A stretch of 64,000 bases of DNA from Crotophaga sulcirostris (GCA_013397455.1 VYZB01000332.1:937460-1001459), one strand, 5' to 3'. Shown: positions 38,001 to 50,974, numbered from the stretch's first letter. Numbers and translations are program-made. The notes: a model not told the origin generated them from the sequence alone.

Positions 38001-38075
38001 CCTCCTTGAAGTCCATGGAAGTGTTTCCACTGATTTCACTGGATTTTCACTTGGATCAAGCCCAATGGTCTGAAT
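38001..38075. repeat. Ancient palindromic repeat relic ('TGAAGTC-ATGGAA')
   Basis: TGAAGTCCATGGAA at 38007-38020 is matched in inverted orientation by TTCCACTGATTTCA at 38025-38038 (11 of 14 positions pair). The segment then runs GGATTTTCACTTGGATCAAGCCCAATGG. The pattern 'TTGAAGTC(A)ATGG ... CCATTGACTTCA ... GGATCAGGCCC' is typical of an old repeat scattered in sauropsid genomes, here strongly worn. I do not know the database name with certainty. Confidence 0.45.
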
Positions 38076-38298
38076 TTGTTAAAACAGCTTAAGACAGGAA
38101 AGTGTTACTTTAGGAGAGCTAAAATTCACAAGGTAATTGTAAAAATAGTTGGCTGTTGAAGTAATGTGCAGGGAAACCACTGTTTGTTAATGGGAATAGC
38201 AGTGGACTTAATATGTCTAATGGAGGTAATAAAGAAATCAGTTTCAGATTGAGAGTCTGGGTGGTTACTTGAGCCCAGGGTAAAAGAAGCTCTAATGT

Positions 38299-38664
38299 TC
38301 TTACATATGTCTTATAACAGGGACTGAATTCGATGAGGATTTTGGAGATTTGTCTAGAGACAATGGAGCTTTAATAGTTGAAAGCTTTGACATAAACCTT
38401 CTTAAACTCTTACTTGAGTATATTACTGGATTACACGCATTGACTATAGATACATTTGTGAACAAAATACTGGGTTTAAAAAAAACTTGTCAGGACTCCA
38501 GTCTCCCATTGTTTGACACAAAACATCAAAACCCAGATCTTTGTATGTCCTGTTCCTATAAATCTTGTGTGTACAATCCTTTTGAGCTTTTAGGTGATTT
38601 TGATCCAATTCAAACAGCTTGCTTCCTTCATCCTATAAATTTCAATCTGTTTTGGTCATACTAG
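38299..38664 (+). other. Open frame after a plausible splice acceptor; weak coding candidate
   Basis: A frame is open from just after a stop near 38298 to a stop at 38662-38664, about 121 codons. A plausible acceptor, TTACATATGTCTTATAACAG, ends at about 38330 and leads into an acidic start (TEFDEDFGDL), followed by a leucine-rich hydrophobic stretch and a cysteine-containing segment (LCMSCSYKSC). No methionine start or known domain is recognised. A frame this long can arise by chance in 64 kb. I list it only because acceptor and composition together look a little protein-like. Confidence 0.15.
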
Positions 38665-41084
38665 TGGAGTAGTACAGATTTCTTTCAGCAGATAAAACAA
38701 CTCCTTTAAATTCTTCTGGGTGTTAAATGTCTACTACCCCAGTGCTAGCTGTTATTAAAACTAATTCTAAGCTATGTTCCACCTTGAAATGTTTTCATTT
38801 GAAATTTCTTCAAGTCTTTTTATGGTGAGTAGGTTATTTGGAAGTTCTTCCTTTTCATTGCCTGTATAAATTCATAGACTGTGCATCTCATTCCTGTCTG
38901 AAGGCGTGTGCAAGTCTCACCCTGATAGTGTCTGGAACTGGTTTTTCAGAGCATCAGTTAAGACTTGGTTTGCTTCTACTCAGGTTACCAGAGGGAGTTC
39001 TTCACTGTAACACATGCAGTGTCTGATTCCTCCTGTACATTTTCTGAAACTTGGTAAAATAGACTTAAGTAGGGGCCAAAATGCCAATCATATCTGTGTA
39101 ACAGTTCAGTGCACTGTGTGGTCACAGATAGTGGTGAGGACCCACTCTGCAACCGTGGATTAAGCTTGATGGATGTTGGTGTGGAAAACTCAGATCCACG
39201 CTACATGCATGTGCACATGTACCTGGTGGGGTCAGCCAGCTGGCTGAATGAGGCAACCATGGCATCTCTGATCTATCTCTTTATTTGCCAGGTATAGATG
39301 AGGAGAGTCTTTCTGGAAGATCCAATTGTTGCAGTTTTGGGTGGGATATATAGACCACTGGTGCTTGGTTGCCCTTTCTGAGGACAAGCAAGACTGTCAA
39401 TGCTTGGAGCTAAGGCAGGGGACAGGAGGGACTGAGGACAAGCTGTCTTTCTGGAATGCCAAGGGAAGCTCTGTGCATTCAACAGATGCTGCAGCCCTTG
39501 TCATGATCAGGACACAAGTTCAACCCTGCCTGCCCCCAGTTGAACCTGAAACCAAGCCTCCTTCCTTCTCCTCCAGCAGTCTTGGCTCTAAAACAGAGGA
39601 GAAGATGTATGAGTACTCATGTCCTGGAGTTGTCCTTTCCATTTGTGAGCCCTAGACACACTCCCACAGGCAGAAACACAGAGATTACTAAATCAGGAAT
39701 GTTTTGTCTTTGTAGGTGGGAGAAAGAAATGGGAAGGAAGAAGATGTACCTGGAGACAGGGTGGGGAAAAGCTACAGGGCTAATTTAGGGAAGATGACTT
39801 ACTTAGCACAGCATAAAAACACTCAAAAGGACAACATGAGGAAACACTTTACGCCTTGGGGTGGAAACAAGAGTTTATTCAAAAGAACATTTCCAGAAAA
39901 GGACTGCGAGTGAGGACATACAGATTCCTTCTTCCTCTGTACCTACAGTAGTTCCTTTTCAGCCATCTTCAACTTTCTCCCCCCCTGGGGTTTTTTGATG
40001 GTAACAGTTAAAGTGGGTGAGGGATAAAAAAATCCATAGCATTGAGGATGACTCAGAGAGGTAAAAGATGTGCTTCTCCCGTTCTTCTCTTCAGAGCAAG
40101 GAGTCAATTTTGAAAGGGGTTGAGATTAGTGGTGGGAAGGGATGACCTTTCTGTATCTGCCCCAAGCCAGGGAGATAGGATGTGAGGCTCCTTGGGAGGA
40201 AGGAAGATCAGGGCATAACTGATGGGAGATGAAATAGGATTTGCTAGTAGGAGGTGAGGACAAAGGGTTAAGGTGAGGAGTTGCCAGGCAGGCAGAACTC
40301 TGGCCGAGCAGAACAATGGAAAAAACTGTGTTTCAAGGCTTTCCAGATGACTCTGAAGACATGTGTAATAAGAAGAGTTGGGTTTTAGAGGTAGTGGACT
40401 GACCTTTGCGACTTGGCCAGTCTCCCCCATGCAAACTGGTCCATCACACTACACATATAAGATGTTTGAAAGGAAATAATAAAATCCACAGCTGTTAAGG
40501 GGCACCTGACACAGCATGGTGAGCAGCACAACCACAGCAAGGGCAGCCTTGGAACTTGCTATGATCCTCCTTCGAAGGGAGTATGCCACTACCAAAAGAT
40601 GTGCAGCATCTCAGAAGGGCAGGGTTGTTGAAAAAACAGCAAGGAAGGGATTGAGCCAAAGATTTCAAGTGATTTCAGTTAAAAGACAGCTTAGGAAGAT
40701 GAGTCTGATATGAATATCGCTGAGCAGCTGAAGCACAGAGGCACCAACATAAACAGAGCATCTCTGAACTCTCAGTTTTCCCCTTTCTCTTTCAAGCTAC
40801 ATGAGCAAGGTTCACATGACGAGCTGGGAGCTCTTCTAGTTCTCTACCTGGCACGTTCACAGCAAAGCACAAATTATTTTGGCTTTCAATTTCCAGAATA
40901 CCCTCATACTTCTTAAAAAAAATAAAAAACACCCTTTTTAACCTGAGCAATGTGGGAACAAACTGTTTCAGTTGTGTTTTTTAATAGGTAAAAATATGAA
41001 CAGTCTAAATGCATGCATCGTGGAGCTGGCTAGTGTCATTCTGCTCCATCATCTCGCTGATGCTAAAAGGACACAGTAAGGGAT
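38665..41084. other. Non-coding stretch
   Basis: No gene recognised. The frames 39326-39655, 40104-40430 and 40516-40713 have no recognisable domains. Confidence 0.5.
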
Positions 41085-41545
41085 GGTGATGCAATACTGT
41101 ATCCAGCATACACTGGTATTATTAATATTGCATTGTGAAAGGTCTTCATCATCTAGATTAGAGCAGCGGTGGCAGTAACCCTAGGAAATGCCTGCACATT
41201 ATTAGTATAATAATAATTATATAATTGTGGCCCAGAACTGCGCTGTCGTTAAAGAGGGCTCTGAGATATAGAAAAATCCAGCGGCTGAATTTGAAAGAAA
41301 CTCATTTGGCCAAAGTCCTTCTCATCAGTACCCTATTTTTCTGGCTGTTGAGGAAAGAGGCTGATGATTTTCCTGCTCTGCTCGTTTAAGGATTGCCTCC
41401 AAAATAAAGCTCTTTATGAAATATTTCAATCAGGTTTCAGACCTTATGATAATGTGGAGGCAGCTCTCTGAGGGTCAACAATGATTTACATACATATAGT
41501 GTGCTGATCGCTACCTACTGTCAGCTGTTTTATTTTTGGATTTAT
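41085..41545. promoter_or_regulatory. Candidate conserved non-coding block, the longest of its kind here
   Basis: About 450 bases of non-repetitive sequence in which AT-rich motif-bearing parts alternate with well-formed unique parts: TATTATTAATATTGCATTG near 41117, TTATTAGTATAATAATAATTATATAATTG near 41199, CAATGATTTACATACATA near 41480 and TGTCAGCTGTTTTATTTTTGG near 41519. There is no simple-repeat expansion apart from the TAA-rich patch. This looks like a long-conserved enhancer, but only an alignment can show it. Confidence 0.3.
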
Positions 41546-42722
41546 CATCTACTTTTCACTGGACAGACCACACAGTCTTGAGCTCAGCTCGGGGAAAAAT
41601 GACTACGATTTCCAACATGGCTTTCGGTGAGTTCAGCCCTTACGTTGCCGCATACACCAAGCTAACAAGATGGAATTTTTTAAAAAAAATTGTTATTCCC
41701 ACAGTTTTGCCTACCAATTTCATGAAAATCAAAGCTTTTGGGTTCATTCTTTAGTACAGATGACATGTTTTTTGTTGGCAGTTAAACAGCAGTAGGACAG
41801 ACTTTTGTGTGAAGCTCAGCTATATGTCTTGGACCATTGACACTGAGGCTAATGTATCACTGAAACACATCTCCTACCAATCCAAAGCAACACACATGTT
41901 CAATCTTCCACATAAATGGCATAACAACAGGGCTGAATTTTCCTTTATCCTTCATCACTTCTGTATTTCTTCTTTGCTTTTCTTTCTTTTGCACAATTCA
42001 GCTGGAAAAACAGGATGCTTGGATTCCTGTTTATGAAATCACTGTGTGTTTTTATGAAATACTATTTAATATCAAGTGTATAACCAGGACTGAAAGCAGG
42101 CTAAGACCCCACCACACTTTACCACTGCCTGACAATCCTAACTGACAGGCTACAGAACAAGGATCCATTTTTGACTCATGAAACTCAAATGCATGGAAAG
42201 TGATCATTTTCAAGTCATTTACTTCGGGCATGTGGACTCATATCCCAACAACTCAAGTAGGGAGGGGACATTGCTCCCATTTAGGGCCTTAACCCAACAG
42301 CCGTCACTGTCTTTGAGAGAAAATAGCTATAAACTTCTTTGTATTTGAGAGTCTAGGTCTTGTTAATGTGAATTAGGAATACTCAGACCTGTGAACGAGG
42401 ACCATGTAGATACCCAGTAGTATACATAGGACAGTGCTTGTTGATATTAGTGGGGTTTGGAACAGGCATCAACTATGAAGATGATTTTTCTGGTCTGGGG
42501 CTCTTCTTTGCCTCCTTTACACTTACGTAAAAAGGAGGTGATGACTGTGAAAGGCACTTCAGGGTCTGAGCAAGTCCAGTGCAGTTGGTTTTTTTCTCTT
42601 TGCTGCATCAAAAAGGCACCTATTGGACAATGGAAGTGTTTCCTCTCGGAAAGCCTCATCTTTGTGACACTTAACTGTGCTATCAAGCAAGACATGTCTT
42701 GCAATGCCCAGTGTACACAGCC
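41546..42722. other. Non-coding stretch
   Basis: No gene recognised. Frames 42457-42831 (plus) and 42447-42788 (minus) overlap and lack domains. Confidence 0.5.
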
Positions 42723-42808
42723 TCTCATTAATCCCATTAACTTCAGGATCCTGCTCGCATGCTTAAATCTAAACACGTGTCTAAGCATTGCGCTAAACTG
42801 GGATTGTG
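42723..42808. repeat. Ancient amniote repeat relic ('CATGCTTAAA...' type)
   Basis: TCTCATTAATCCCATTAACTTCAGGATCCTGCTCGCATGCTTAAATCTAAACACGTGTCTAAGCATTGCGCTAAACTGGGATTG in order matches, with many changes, an old repeat known from sauropsid genomes in which CATTGACTTCAATGG is followed by a GCATGCTTAAA-TTAAGCACATG block and a GC-TGAAxTGGGG end. Name not recalled. Confidence 0.4.
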
Positions 42809-44194
42809 GTGCTCTACTTCTCTACTCATAAAGCCAGATTGGTTTTATGGTAAGTTGACTTGAGCTTCTCGAATCCATTTGGAAAAGAGCAGCCTAACCT
42901 GGAGTATCTTTCTTTTTTGTTTCCTGTACCTCTTTGAATTGGGTAAGCATACAGCCAGCAGAAAGTTTGTGACCGTGCAGCATCCAAACACAACATGTCA
43001 GGGGCTTTAACATTGTAATTCAACAAAAAAACCCACAAAACCAGTTTGTCTGATTTTTACTTTCCCTTGTGAAACCTCACTCCTCCTCTTCCTTTTTCTT
43101 CTGTCTCATGTTAGCACCTCGGGGCTTCAGTCATGACAGAGATCTCTGCTGCTTATACAAACGCAGAGAGGATTCCTGCTTTGAAGAGATTACAGTCTAA
43201 TGGAAGATGATGCAGCAAAGATGCTGTAAAGAAAAAGGAAAGGGAAAGAAGAAACACTAAGAGGATGAGAACACATGGTGGCTTAGCTGGACAGTTAGAT
43301 GTTTTAAAATAACCGTAGCGAACAAGCATAAATAGTGTAAGACTTGAAGGATCTGTTACAGCTTTTTTCTTTTCTTTCAGTATTCGTCCCCATACTTTAA
43401 CAGGTGTTGAAGATAGCTTTGGAGTATGTAATAGGCTGAATGTTGTTCTTTTTTGAAAAGCAGAATGTTGTTCTTTTTTTTTTACCCTTTCATCTTTTCA
43501 ACACGTCTTCAGGTGTCTAGGATTTCTGAAAAAAAAGAGTCAGTAGGACAGTAAATTCATCAGTAAGGCTCCCTTTGATCTCCTTAGAATGGATGTCTGC
43601 AGATATTCCCTCAAGTCCTCTGTCCACTTCTTATTGACAGATTTGACTGCAACTAAACTGTGGGAGGCCAGAAATAATCTGTCAAAATTCCTTTTTTTTT
43701 TTTTTTTTGCATGTTTCAGTAAACACAGCTCTATGGGGATAACATCTGCTTCCTGAAGGAAATTTCCACTTTGGAAGAAAAGCAAAGGTATTTACAACCA
43801 AATTCCCTTTCCCTTCCCTTTTCTACCCCTGCCCATCCTCACCTTGTCTTCCATATATGAGTTTTTCTCTTGAAATCCTCATGAAGTTGATATTGTTGCC
43901 CATTACCCATAACTCCATCCCCATTCAAGACTTAATTGCCAAGTGAAGCAATTCAGAGGAGGCTACAGCTCCAACTGCTCTGGCCTTACAGTGAAATAAA
44001 AGGCAGTAGGAGGAATTTGGCTGATACAGTCACCCAGATAGATAAATAAGCAAAGTTTGGAGTCTATGACTCTTCTCTTCTTTTAGAAATGGTAATGTTT
44101 TCTGTGCATTTATTCTAAATAATATGTTTTTAAGGTAGGCTGTTATACCTTGTGTTCATCTGACTAACCATCTGAATCTCAGCTAGTAACCCTC
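42809..44194. other. Non-coding stretch with a 25-bp duplication and T tracts
   Basis: GAATGTTGTTCTTTTTT occurs at 43438 and again at 43463, period 25. A run of 17 T lies at 43692-43708 and a pyrimidine tract at about 43803-43822. No gene is recognised. Confidence 0.6.
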
Positions 44195-44345
44195 AGCTAC
44201 CTCTGCAGTCAGTGGAGATCTAGTCTGAGGAGCCAGTGATTCATTTAATCCTAAATTAAACACTAAGAATTAATGCAAGAATCACGTCTCAGGTGCCTGT
44301 TTGTCTCCATCGACTATGAGGGAATGACTGGCCGAGTGACTAACT
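44195..44345. repeat. Possible ancient repeat relic
   Basis: GCAGTCAGTGGAGATCTAGTC and, 90 bases on, CAGGTGCCTGTTTGTCTCCATCGACTATGAGGGAATG resemble parts of one old repeat that also seems to appear inverted at 45560-45610 (CAGTCAATGGAGAGACACAGGTA). The two segments look like arms of one family in opposite orientation. Highly diverged. Confidence 0.3.
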
Positions 44346-44404
44346 TACCTGCAGCCATCTGCTTATAGAAATCTGAAGTTTGGTAAGGCAGATTCTGCCT
44401 TCTC

Positions 44405-44870
44405 TAACTGATTTCTGAGGTTTAATTTCATTATATCTAGTTTTGTACAACTTTATTCATTCTTTGTTAGTTAATGAACCTACATTTTGCCTTCAGATGC
44501 TGCGAGATGGGCCTTGGAGGATTGGATTTAACTATCACAAAAGTTGCAAATATTTACATTTCTACTAGCGTATTCTGGCAGGTGTGCCTTTTCTTGTGGT
44601 AATACATCATTGTGTTTGTGATATAGACATCAAAAAATCTGTTTCATATCCAAGTGGTGTTATTTATACCGACTATTGAGAAAATAATAATTTACTGGAG
44701 AAGTAGCTTCTATTAATATTCATTATCATATGCCTGGAAAACCCATACACAAAATGTAATCACAGACTGTATTAGTTCTGTAATTTGTGCACCTGACATG
44801 CAGTTATTTGAGAACCACGCTGGTAGTAGTATTGACAGATGATATCCTCTACTTGCCATGTTTCACAATA
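44405..44870. promoter_or_regulatory. Candidate conserved non-coding block
   Basis: Contains TTAGTTAATGAACC near 44467, CAAATATTTACATTTC near 44547 (forkhead-like), AATAATAATTTACTGG near 44683, TTAATATTCATTATCATATGCC near 44715 and ATGCAGTTATTTGAG near 44799. The block is non-repetitive and motif-dense over more than 400 bases. Regulatory role is inferred. Confidence 0.28.
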
Positions 44871-45239
44871 TCTCGATGGGAAAGTTAAAAATGGTGGAAA
44901 GATGTGGGTGAGATGTCTGAAAGAGACAGCCAGGTTGAGCCGTCTGCAATAACTGAGAGTTTTTAAAGCTCTATATGGAAATTGGAGGAGGAAAATGGTT
45001 CTAACGCATTGCTACGTTATGTATATACTGAAGGGTTTGTCTTGAAACTGAGGAAAGGCTGGAAGATTTTGACCCCAGTTTGGAAATGAAATTTGGAAAA
45101 TAAATACCAAAAATGTTTTAGTTTATCATGGTTCAGTTGAAGATACAGGAAGAGTGAAGTAATAGCTAACTCGAGCATCTGATTTAGTGTTATAGCATGT
45201 TGGAAACTTAGCAGCAGATACAAAAAGGAGGAAAAAGAC

Positions 45240-45612
45240 TTAGGGGTGAGATTCATCTCTCCTAACTTCAGGGATAGGATCCATCTCACTGAAATGTGGG
45301 TGTATAGAGAGTGATTCACTGACCAAATGTAGGAGTCTGCTTTACAGTGAGACAAATCGCTTCCTAGGCTCCGCCGACCACGTTGACTAGATCCCCAGTG
45401 CCGGCAGTGGGAGTGCAGACTTCCAGCTCACATGTAGACTCTTGCATTACACCATCCTACGCTACCTCCTACCCAGGCTGGCTTTAGGGATGGGATTCAC
45501 TTTGTCTAATTTCAGACATCTCCACAGCACACATCTACATCAAGCTGGTCACCCTGGACTCCTTGCACAGTCAATGGAGAGACACAGGTATTTTTAGGGG
45601 ATGAGTCACGAC
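45240..45612. repeat. Possible old repeat cluster with two related segments
   Basis: TAGGGGTGAGATTCATCTCTCCTAACTTCAGG at about 45240-45271 and TTAGGGATGGGATTCACTTTGTCTAATTTCAGACATC at about 45484-45520 are related segments in the same orientation, about 240 bases apart. CAGTCAATGGAGAGACACAGG follows at 45570. Together they look like worn repeat sequence rather than unique DNA. A short CpG patch (GGCTCCGCCGACCACG) lies between at 45367. Confidence 0.35.
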
Positions 45613-48600
45613 AATGCAGATCTCTCCTCCCAACTGTTGGGCTACAAAGCCGAAGTCCCTCTTGCTTGATCCTGTGATTCCTGCACAGTTGTCTATATTT
45701 GCAATAAGGAAAAGGAGAGGCACTTACCTTTGTCTTGCTGTAGGGAGCTGTAGGCTCAATTTCGCAGAGGACGACTTGGAACCAAGGTTTTCCTCCAGCT
45801 CCCTTTCCCAGTTGCAGGTCCTCCTCAGCTCAGGCTCTGCGTCTTCAGCCAGCTCTAGACATACAGTCTAGGGGGTGGCATTGCCATTGCCTTGTTCTCA
45901 GCTCTGATTCAGGCACCATCATCTGCAGCCCTGTGCAATTGCAGGCCTTCTTTCACGATGCCCCAGCCCATCAGTTCAGAGCCTGAAGTGTCTCTGGGCT
46001 TGACCAAAGTGATACTGGAGCCCAGCACTGTATTGTGGCTTTCACACTATGGCCAGGTACCCAGAACTGTGTAACCATTCACCTCAGCTATGGGCATACA
46101 CGTCCTTTCCAGGACTCAGAGCCCATCTGGATTCAAATGTTGCTGAAACTCTTGTTTCATCAAAGTATTTGCCAGAGAAAACTGGTTACGGAAAAGGTCA
46201 TTGTGATTTTGGCATTATTTTCCTAGAGTTGTTAATTTGGCAAAATGCTATTTTACCTGTTCTTACCTTCTAAGATCTTGTGCCAGCAGTGCTCCCAGTT
46301 GCAAGACCAAGAAAAAAGGAAAACAAAACTAATCACTCTCATATTGTTTCTCTCCTTTCCCCAGTTCATAAAGTCCCAAGGCGCCTTACAAACTGCATGT
46401 CCTTATGCATGAAGGAGTCATTTAGCCATCATTCAAAGGACAGTGACTATACAGCAGCCAGCTGGACGGATAAACTGCTGGTTTGGACAGGAAGGCAAGA
46501 AAATTACTAAATGTCAGAGAAAACTGAGGAAGAAATTTAGATAAGTGGGACATAATTACCTGAGCTGGGACTGAGCCAAGACGCTGGAGCAAAATATCTT
46601 CATTGTTTGGCTTTGCCAGCGCCATCAGACCTTGCTAGATCAGAACTTCAGTCTTTTCCTATGCATGAAAGGAGTTGGTTCTTCCTGAGCAATAGCACTG
46701 TTGGTGGGCTGTGGTATGAGCCAAGAGCCGCAGTATGTTTCTTTGTAGGACTTTATCCCTGCCACCTCCTCCAGCCCAAATATGCTCAGCTCTAGTAGAT
46801 GCTTGGAATCACTTATTCTGAAAAAGTAACTGTTGATTTAGTACAAATCCACAGTTTGTCCAAGTGCAAAACACAAAATATAACAAGAAACACATCTGTT
46901 TCTGCATGGAGAGATGCAGTCCAAATGCACTGGAGACAGGAACAGCTAATTCAGCACTCTTCTTGAGCTCCATTAATCCACATATTTAATACGAACACAA
47001 CATTAGAACTAATTCTGGCTCTGATGTAGAAAGCAGATGTAAAGAATGTATATGTGTCAGGAAGTCCAGCTTTCCAGATTACCCGTCGTTTGTGGTTTGG
47101 ATGTTAATGTGGTAGTCAAACCTCTTAGGATTATCTACCTGTCAAGAAGAGAAAAGTAGTCTTTTCTGTTAGGCAAATGTTAAACCACATAAATGAAGTC
47201 AGTTCATTGCCAGCTGCCTTAGAGGACTGACTAAGGATCCACTGTGGTTATCCTGTTTCTGAACTAAAACTTGTTTATCTAGCTAAGTAAATTTAATTAT
47301 TTGGATTATGTATGGAGGGCAAGATCATCAGAGATGACTCCGTTTTCTGTGCTTCAGTGTCTGGGTACTCAGCAAGGTTGCACTGAAGGAGGCAAAGATT
47401 TGGAGGCTGGCAGAACACCCAGGAGCTCTACCCCACCGAGTGCTCTACAGGCTCAGATTCTCAAGCAGGTATCTGAAATAAAAAGCTTTTGTTTCTGAGC
47501 CAGAGGCACACAGAAATGTGCAGGGCAGAGAACAAGCAGTTAACACCTATAAATTTCTTTCCCATCTTTTAGGACCTGAACTCTTGAATCCCCTTTGTGT
47601 CTCAGCTGGCAGGTCCTCACTGCAACAGATACGTTTGCCCTTGAAGCAAGGGATGCGACAGCGAGAGGAGAGGGAGTTGTCTGCTGGGGGCAAAGCTGGG
47701 ACTGGCACAAGTGGCAGTCGAGAGGAGATGGGATGGAAATTACAGCTGGAGTATTCAAAGGTGGCCAGTGCACAGTTTCCTGAAAAGTCAGTGGAAAATG
47801 TTTTTTTCTTTCCCCTAGCCAAACACTATGAACCAACCCATCCTTGTGCAGAGGCAACCACCACCATGCAGACGAGCTGGGGCAGAAGATCAGTCCCCGT
47901 GCTCGGCAACACGCGCTTCTGCTCCTGGGAAAGACAGGGAAAACAAAGAGCAACATTACCATAAGGTAAAAACTCTTTGGTGGGGGAGGGATATTTAGTG
48001 CTGGTTCTTGTGATCTTTACCATCTGTAGAACAGATGGAGCTTCATTATGAGGAAGGGAACACCTTGAGAAGCATTATAATCTCACACCAGCCCGGAGAG
48101 AAGCAAAACCTGACTGCAGTCAGGATCTCTCTCAGAGAGGAAGGATTTCGGCTTGTGTTTATGAAGGCTTAGGGAGCAAGGAAAAGAACCTAATGAATGA
48201 TTAGCCAAAAAAAAATGCTACCATTAATTTTGTTAGTATCTGAGATAAGAAGAGCAGGAATGACTTTATTTAGTTCTCTGTCTGAAATAACAAAGTGTAT
48301 ATTTTCTAATCCTGGGAGGCAAGCCTCATGCCTGCATCTCAGACCTGAAGTTAGCTGGGTGGTTTTTGTTTGCAGGGTTTGAAGCAAATGCTTTTATTTT
48401 TGTTTGTTAAACCTTTGGGCCTTTGCCCTCTCTCTGCCCTTCGGAGCATCTCTGAATCTGGCATTCTTTTGCAAATACCAAGCTCGCAGCAAATCTCAGC
48501 TCTGCCCTCTGTTTTTTTCCTGTATTGGCATGCAAATACCAGGAAAGTGCAAGATTCATCCAGCTCATGAGCACAGATCTGCGAGGAGGATGTGCAGGGA

Positions 48601-50635
48601 TTCCTGCCTCACATGGCTAGGAGAGAACTGGCTGCAGCAAGCCTTGTAGTGGGGGGCAGGCATACCCTTAACCACCTGGTAAGTCTGCACCTGGCTTCTG
48701 CGCCACAAGGCCATAAATCAGCAGTGGGATGCACCAGTGGTCCTTAGGTCCCACCACCTTCCTGACAAAACACAGCTTACCTTCCAGTATGAAATGAAAT
48801 CTAGGTGAGTTGGAGGGCTGCAGAAACAATGCTATCAAGATCCAAAACCTTAAGAGTAAAGAAATGCAGCTTTGGGAGAGCAGCTTTTCACGTTTTCTTA
48901 AAATTCCCCTTTGCTAGTTCCTATGGTCAGATGTTCCTGAAAACTGTAGTTGCTCAGATAACTTGAAATATCCTTGTCACCCTTGCAATGATTTCTGTGC
49001 TACTCTGCTAGAGGTCTGAGAAGCTTTTTTATAAAACAACCTGGTCCACTAGATATGGAGCATGGGACTGGGTAGCAGGAGCTCTGCTACAGTCTTCCTC
49101 CAGCATCTCCATAAAGCTTTTATTCCTTACCACTCTTTAGCTGTCTCGTCTCTTCCTCTGTGTTTATGCGGTGCCTAGCACTACGGGGCTGGGGTCTCAG
49201 CTGAGCCTCTAGCAAGCAGCACCACAACACAATAAAGTCATGCTCTTCTAGAAACTCTACCACCTCTGTGAATAGCTGCAAGTTTGGTTCTGATCCAAGT
49301 AACCTTATCCACAAAGTACAGAGAGAACCTGTCAGGGTGTGAAATACTGAACTCTCCTTCTATTTGGAAGAAAGCCACCATTTGTCAAGCCGAGCACCAC
49401 TAGGAGCAGATTTGTCTGCCTACCTAAATATTCCTTGCTAGTTAATAGCTAGGCAGGGAGTTTTGTCTTGTTTTTTTATTTTTTAAAACTCAGAAGATCA
49501 TTTATTCAAAGTGTAATGACTGCAGTAGATGGGACTCATAACAGATTCAGAATTAACATAATGATATTTGATAATAATCATAACATTTCATAATATTGAG
49601 TGCCAGAGAGAACTGACAGCAAAAGAATGTACCAACTGTCTTTACGTGTAACATCTCCCAGCTTTTTAACTTTTTGTCTCCTGATGAAAAGTCTCAGAAG
49701 GAAACTTTAGTTAGTTATCTGTTTATGAGGTCTTGTTCATTCATAGAGAGGGAAAGGAGGGACGGCAGAAATGGGAACATTAAAGTGTCTTCCCAGGAAT
49801 GTAAAGACCTTAAATCCATGATCTTGGTACCAAAATGTGTTTTCTGACCTCTTCACCTCTTTCCAAGTCACAAGGGAAAGCCCAAATCCAGTCCCTCTAG
49901 ATGTCCGTTGGGAACCCATGGACTCTGGGAAACTGTACCTAGAACTCATGGATGGCAACCGTGGCTGAAGCCGGTTTCAAAAGGGGATTACTCACTCACT
50001 CTGAAACCAAGAGGGGTGGCACATTTTATACCTGCATTAATAAACTCTGTTTCCCCCTCTTCTCCCAGCAGCCCTCAGGATGGTTGTGTCTGAACTGCCT
50101 CCTACCCATAGCCAGGTGCACAAACCCCTGAGCCACACCGGCGAAAGAGCCAGAGAGCACAAACCAAAAACCGCCCCAAGGACAGTGCAGCCATGTGGGT
50201 CACTGCAGGCCAGCCCCCTGCATGAGGCCATGGTTTTATTTATGGTTACTCATGGAGCCTGGATGCTTCATGGGTCAAAATTCAAATGCACATTTAATCC
50301 TTTGCTAGACAGAGCTGCTGCTGTTGTAGTGTGGATTTTCTAGTGATGAGACAATTAAAACTTCTTCATTTTTACTGTAGTAGATCCCCACAGATGCCAG
50401 GAAGGATACTCACTTTCCAGCTGCTTAGCAGTTTCTGAAAACCTACGTATGTCAAGAGGAACATTTGAAATCACTAGTCATGTCAGCTAGCATTGTCTGG
50501 AAAAAGTGACTATGCAAATATGAAGAAGAGAATGCAGGCTACACCTCTCAAATCTTATTCCAGTTATTTAATTACAAAATCTCACAGTTGGTGGGATTCT
50601 TTTGACCACTCAAAGGAGAATGAATTGTTAAATAT
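45613..50635. other. Non-coding stretch
   Basis: No gene recognised. The window's longest plus-strand frame here, 47518-47964 (148 codons), lies in a GC-rich patch where the opposite strand is also open for 140 codons (47540-47962), which points to stop-codon scarcity rather than coding. A second CpG-bearing patch is at about 50130-50190. Confidence 0.5.
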
Positions 50636-50725
50636 CATAGAATCATCTGGTTGGAAAAGACCTCTGAGATGATCGAGTCCAACCGTATCTGTCCACTTAC
50701 TAAACCATGTTCCCAAGAAACTCAT

Positions 50726-50974
50726 CTACATCCTACACCTCCAGGGATGGGGACTTAACCACCTCCCTGGGCAGCTATTCCGCTGTCTGACCACCCTTTC
50801 AGTAAAAAAAATTTTCCTAATGTCAAGTTTGAACCTCCCCTGGTGCGACTTGCGGCCATCTCCCCTTATTCTATCACCTGTCACTTGGGAGAAGAGACCA
50901 ACACCCACCTCACCACAACCTCCTTTCAGGCAGTTGTAGACAGTGATGAAGTCTCCCCTCAGCCTCCTCTTCAC
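50726..50974 (-). pseudogene. CR1 ORF2 reverse-transcriptase tail, distal fragment
   Basis: An open piece of the dead CR1 ORF2 after the second frameshift. It begins at KRRLRGDF and passes through [10 protein letters not shown] and [13 protein letters not shown] before the frame diverges near the C-terminus. It has no independent function; it is part of the CR1 copy at 50636-51440. Confidence 0.85.

Noticed and set aside
47518..47964. 148-codon frame with an overlapping 140-codon frame on the other strand
   Set aside because: GC-rich patch with few stop codons on both strands. No domain seen.
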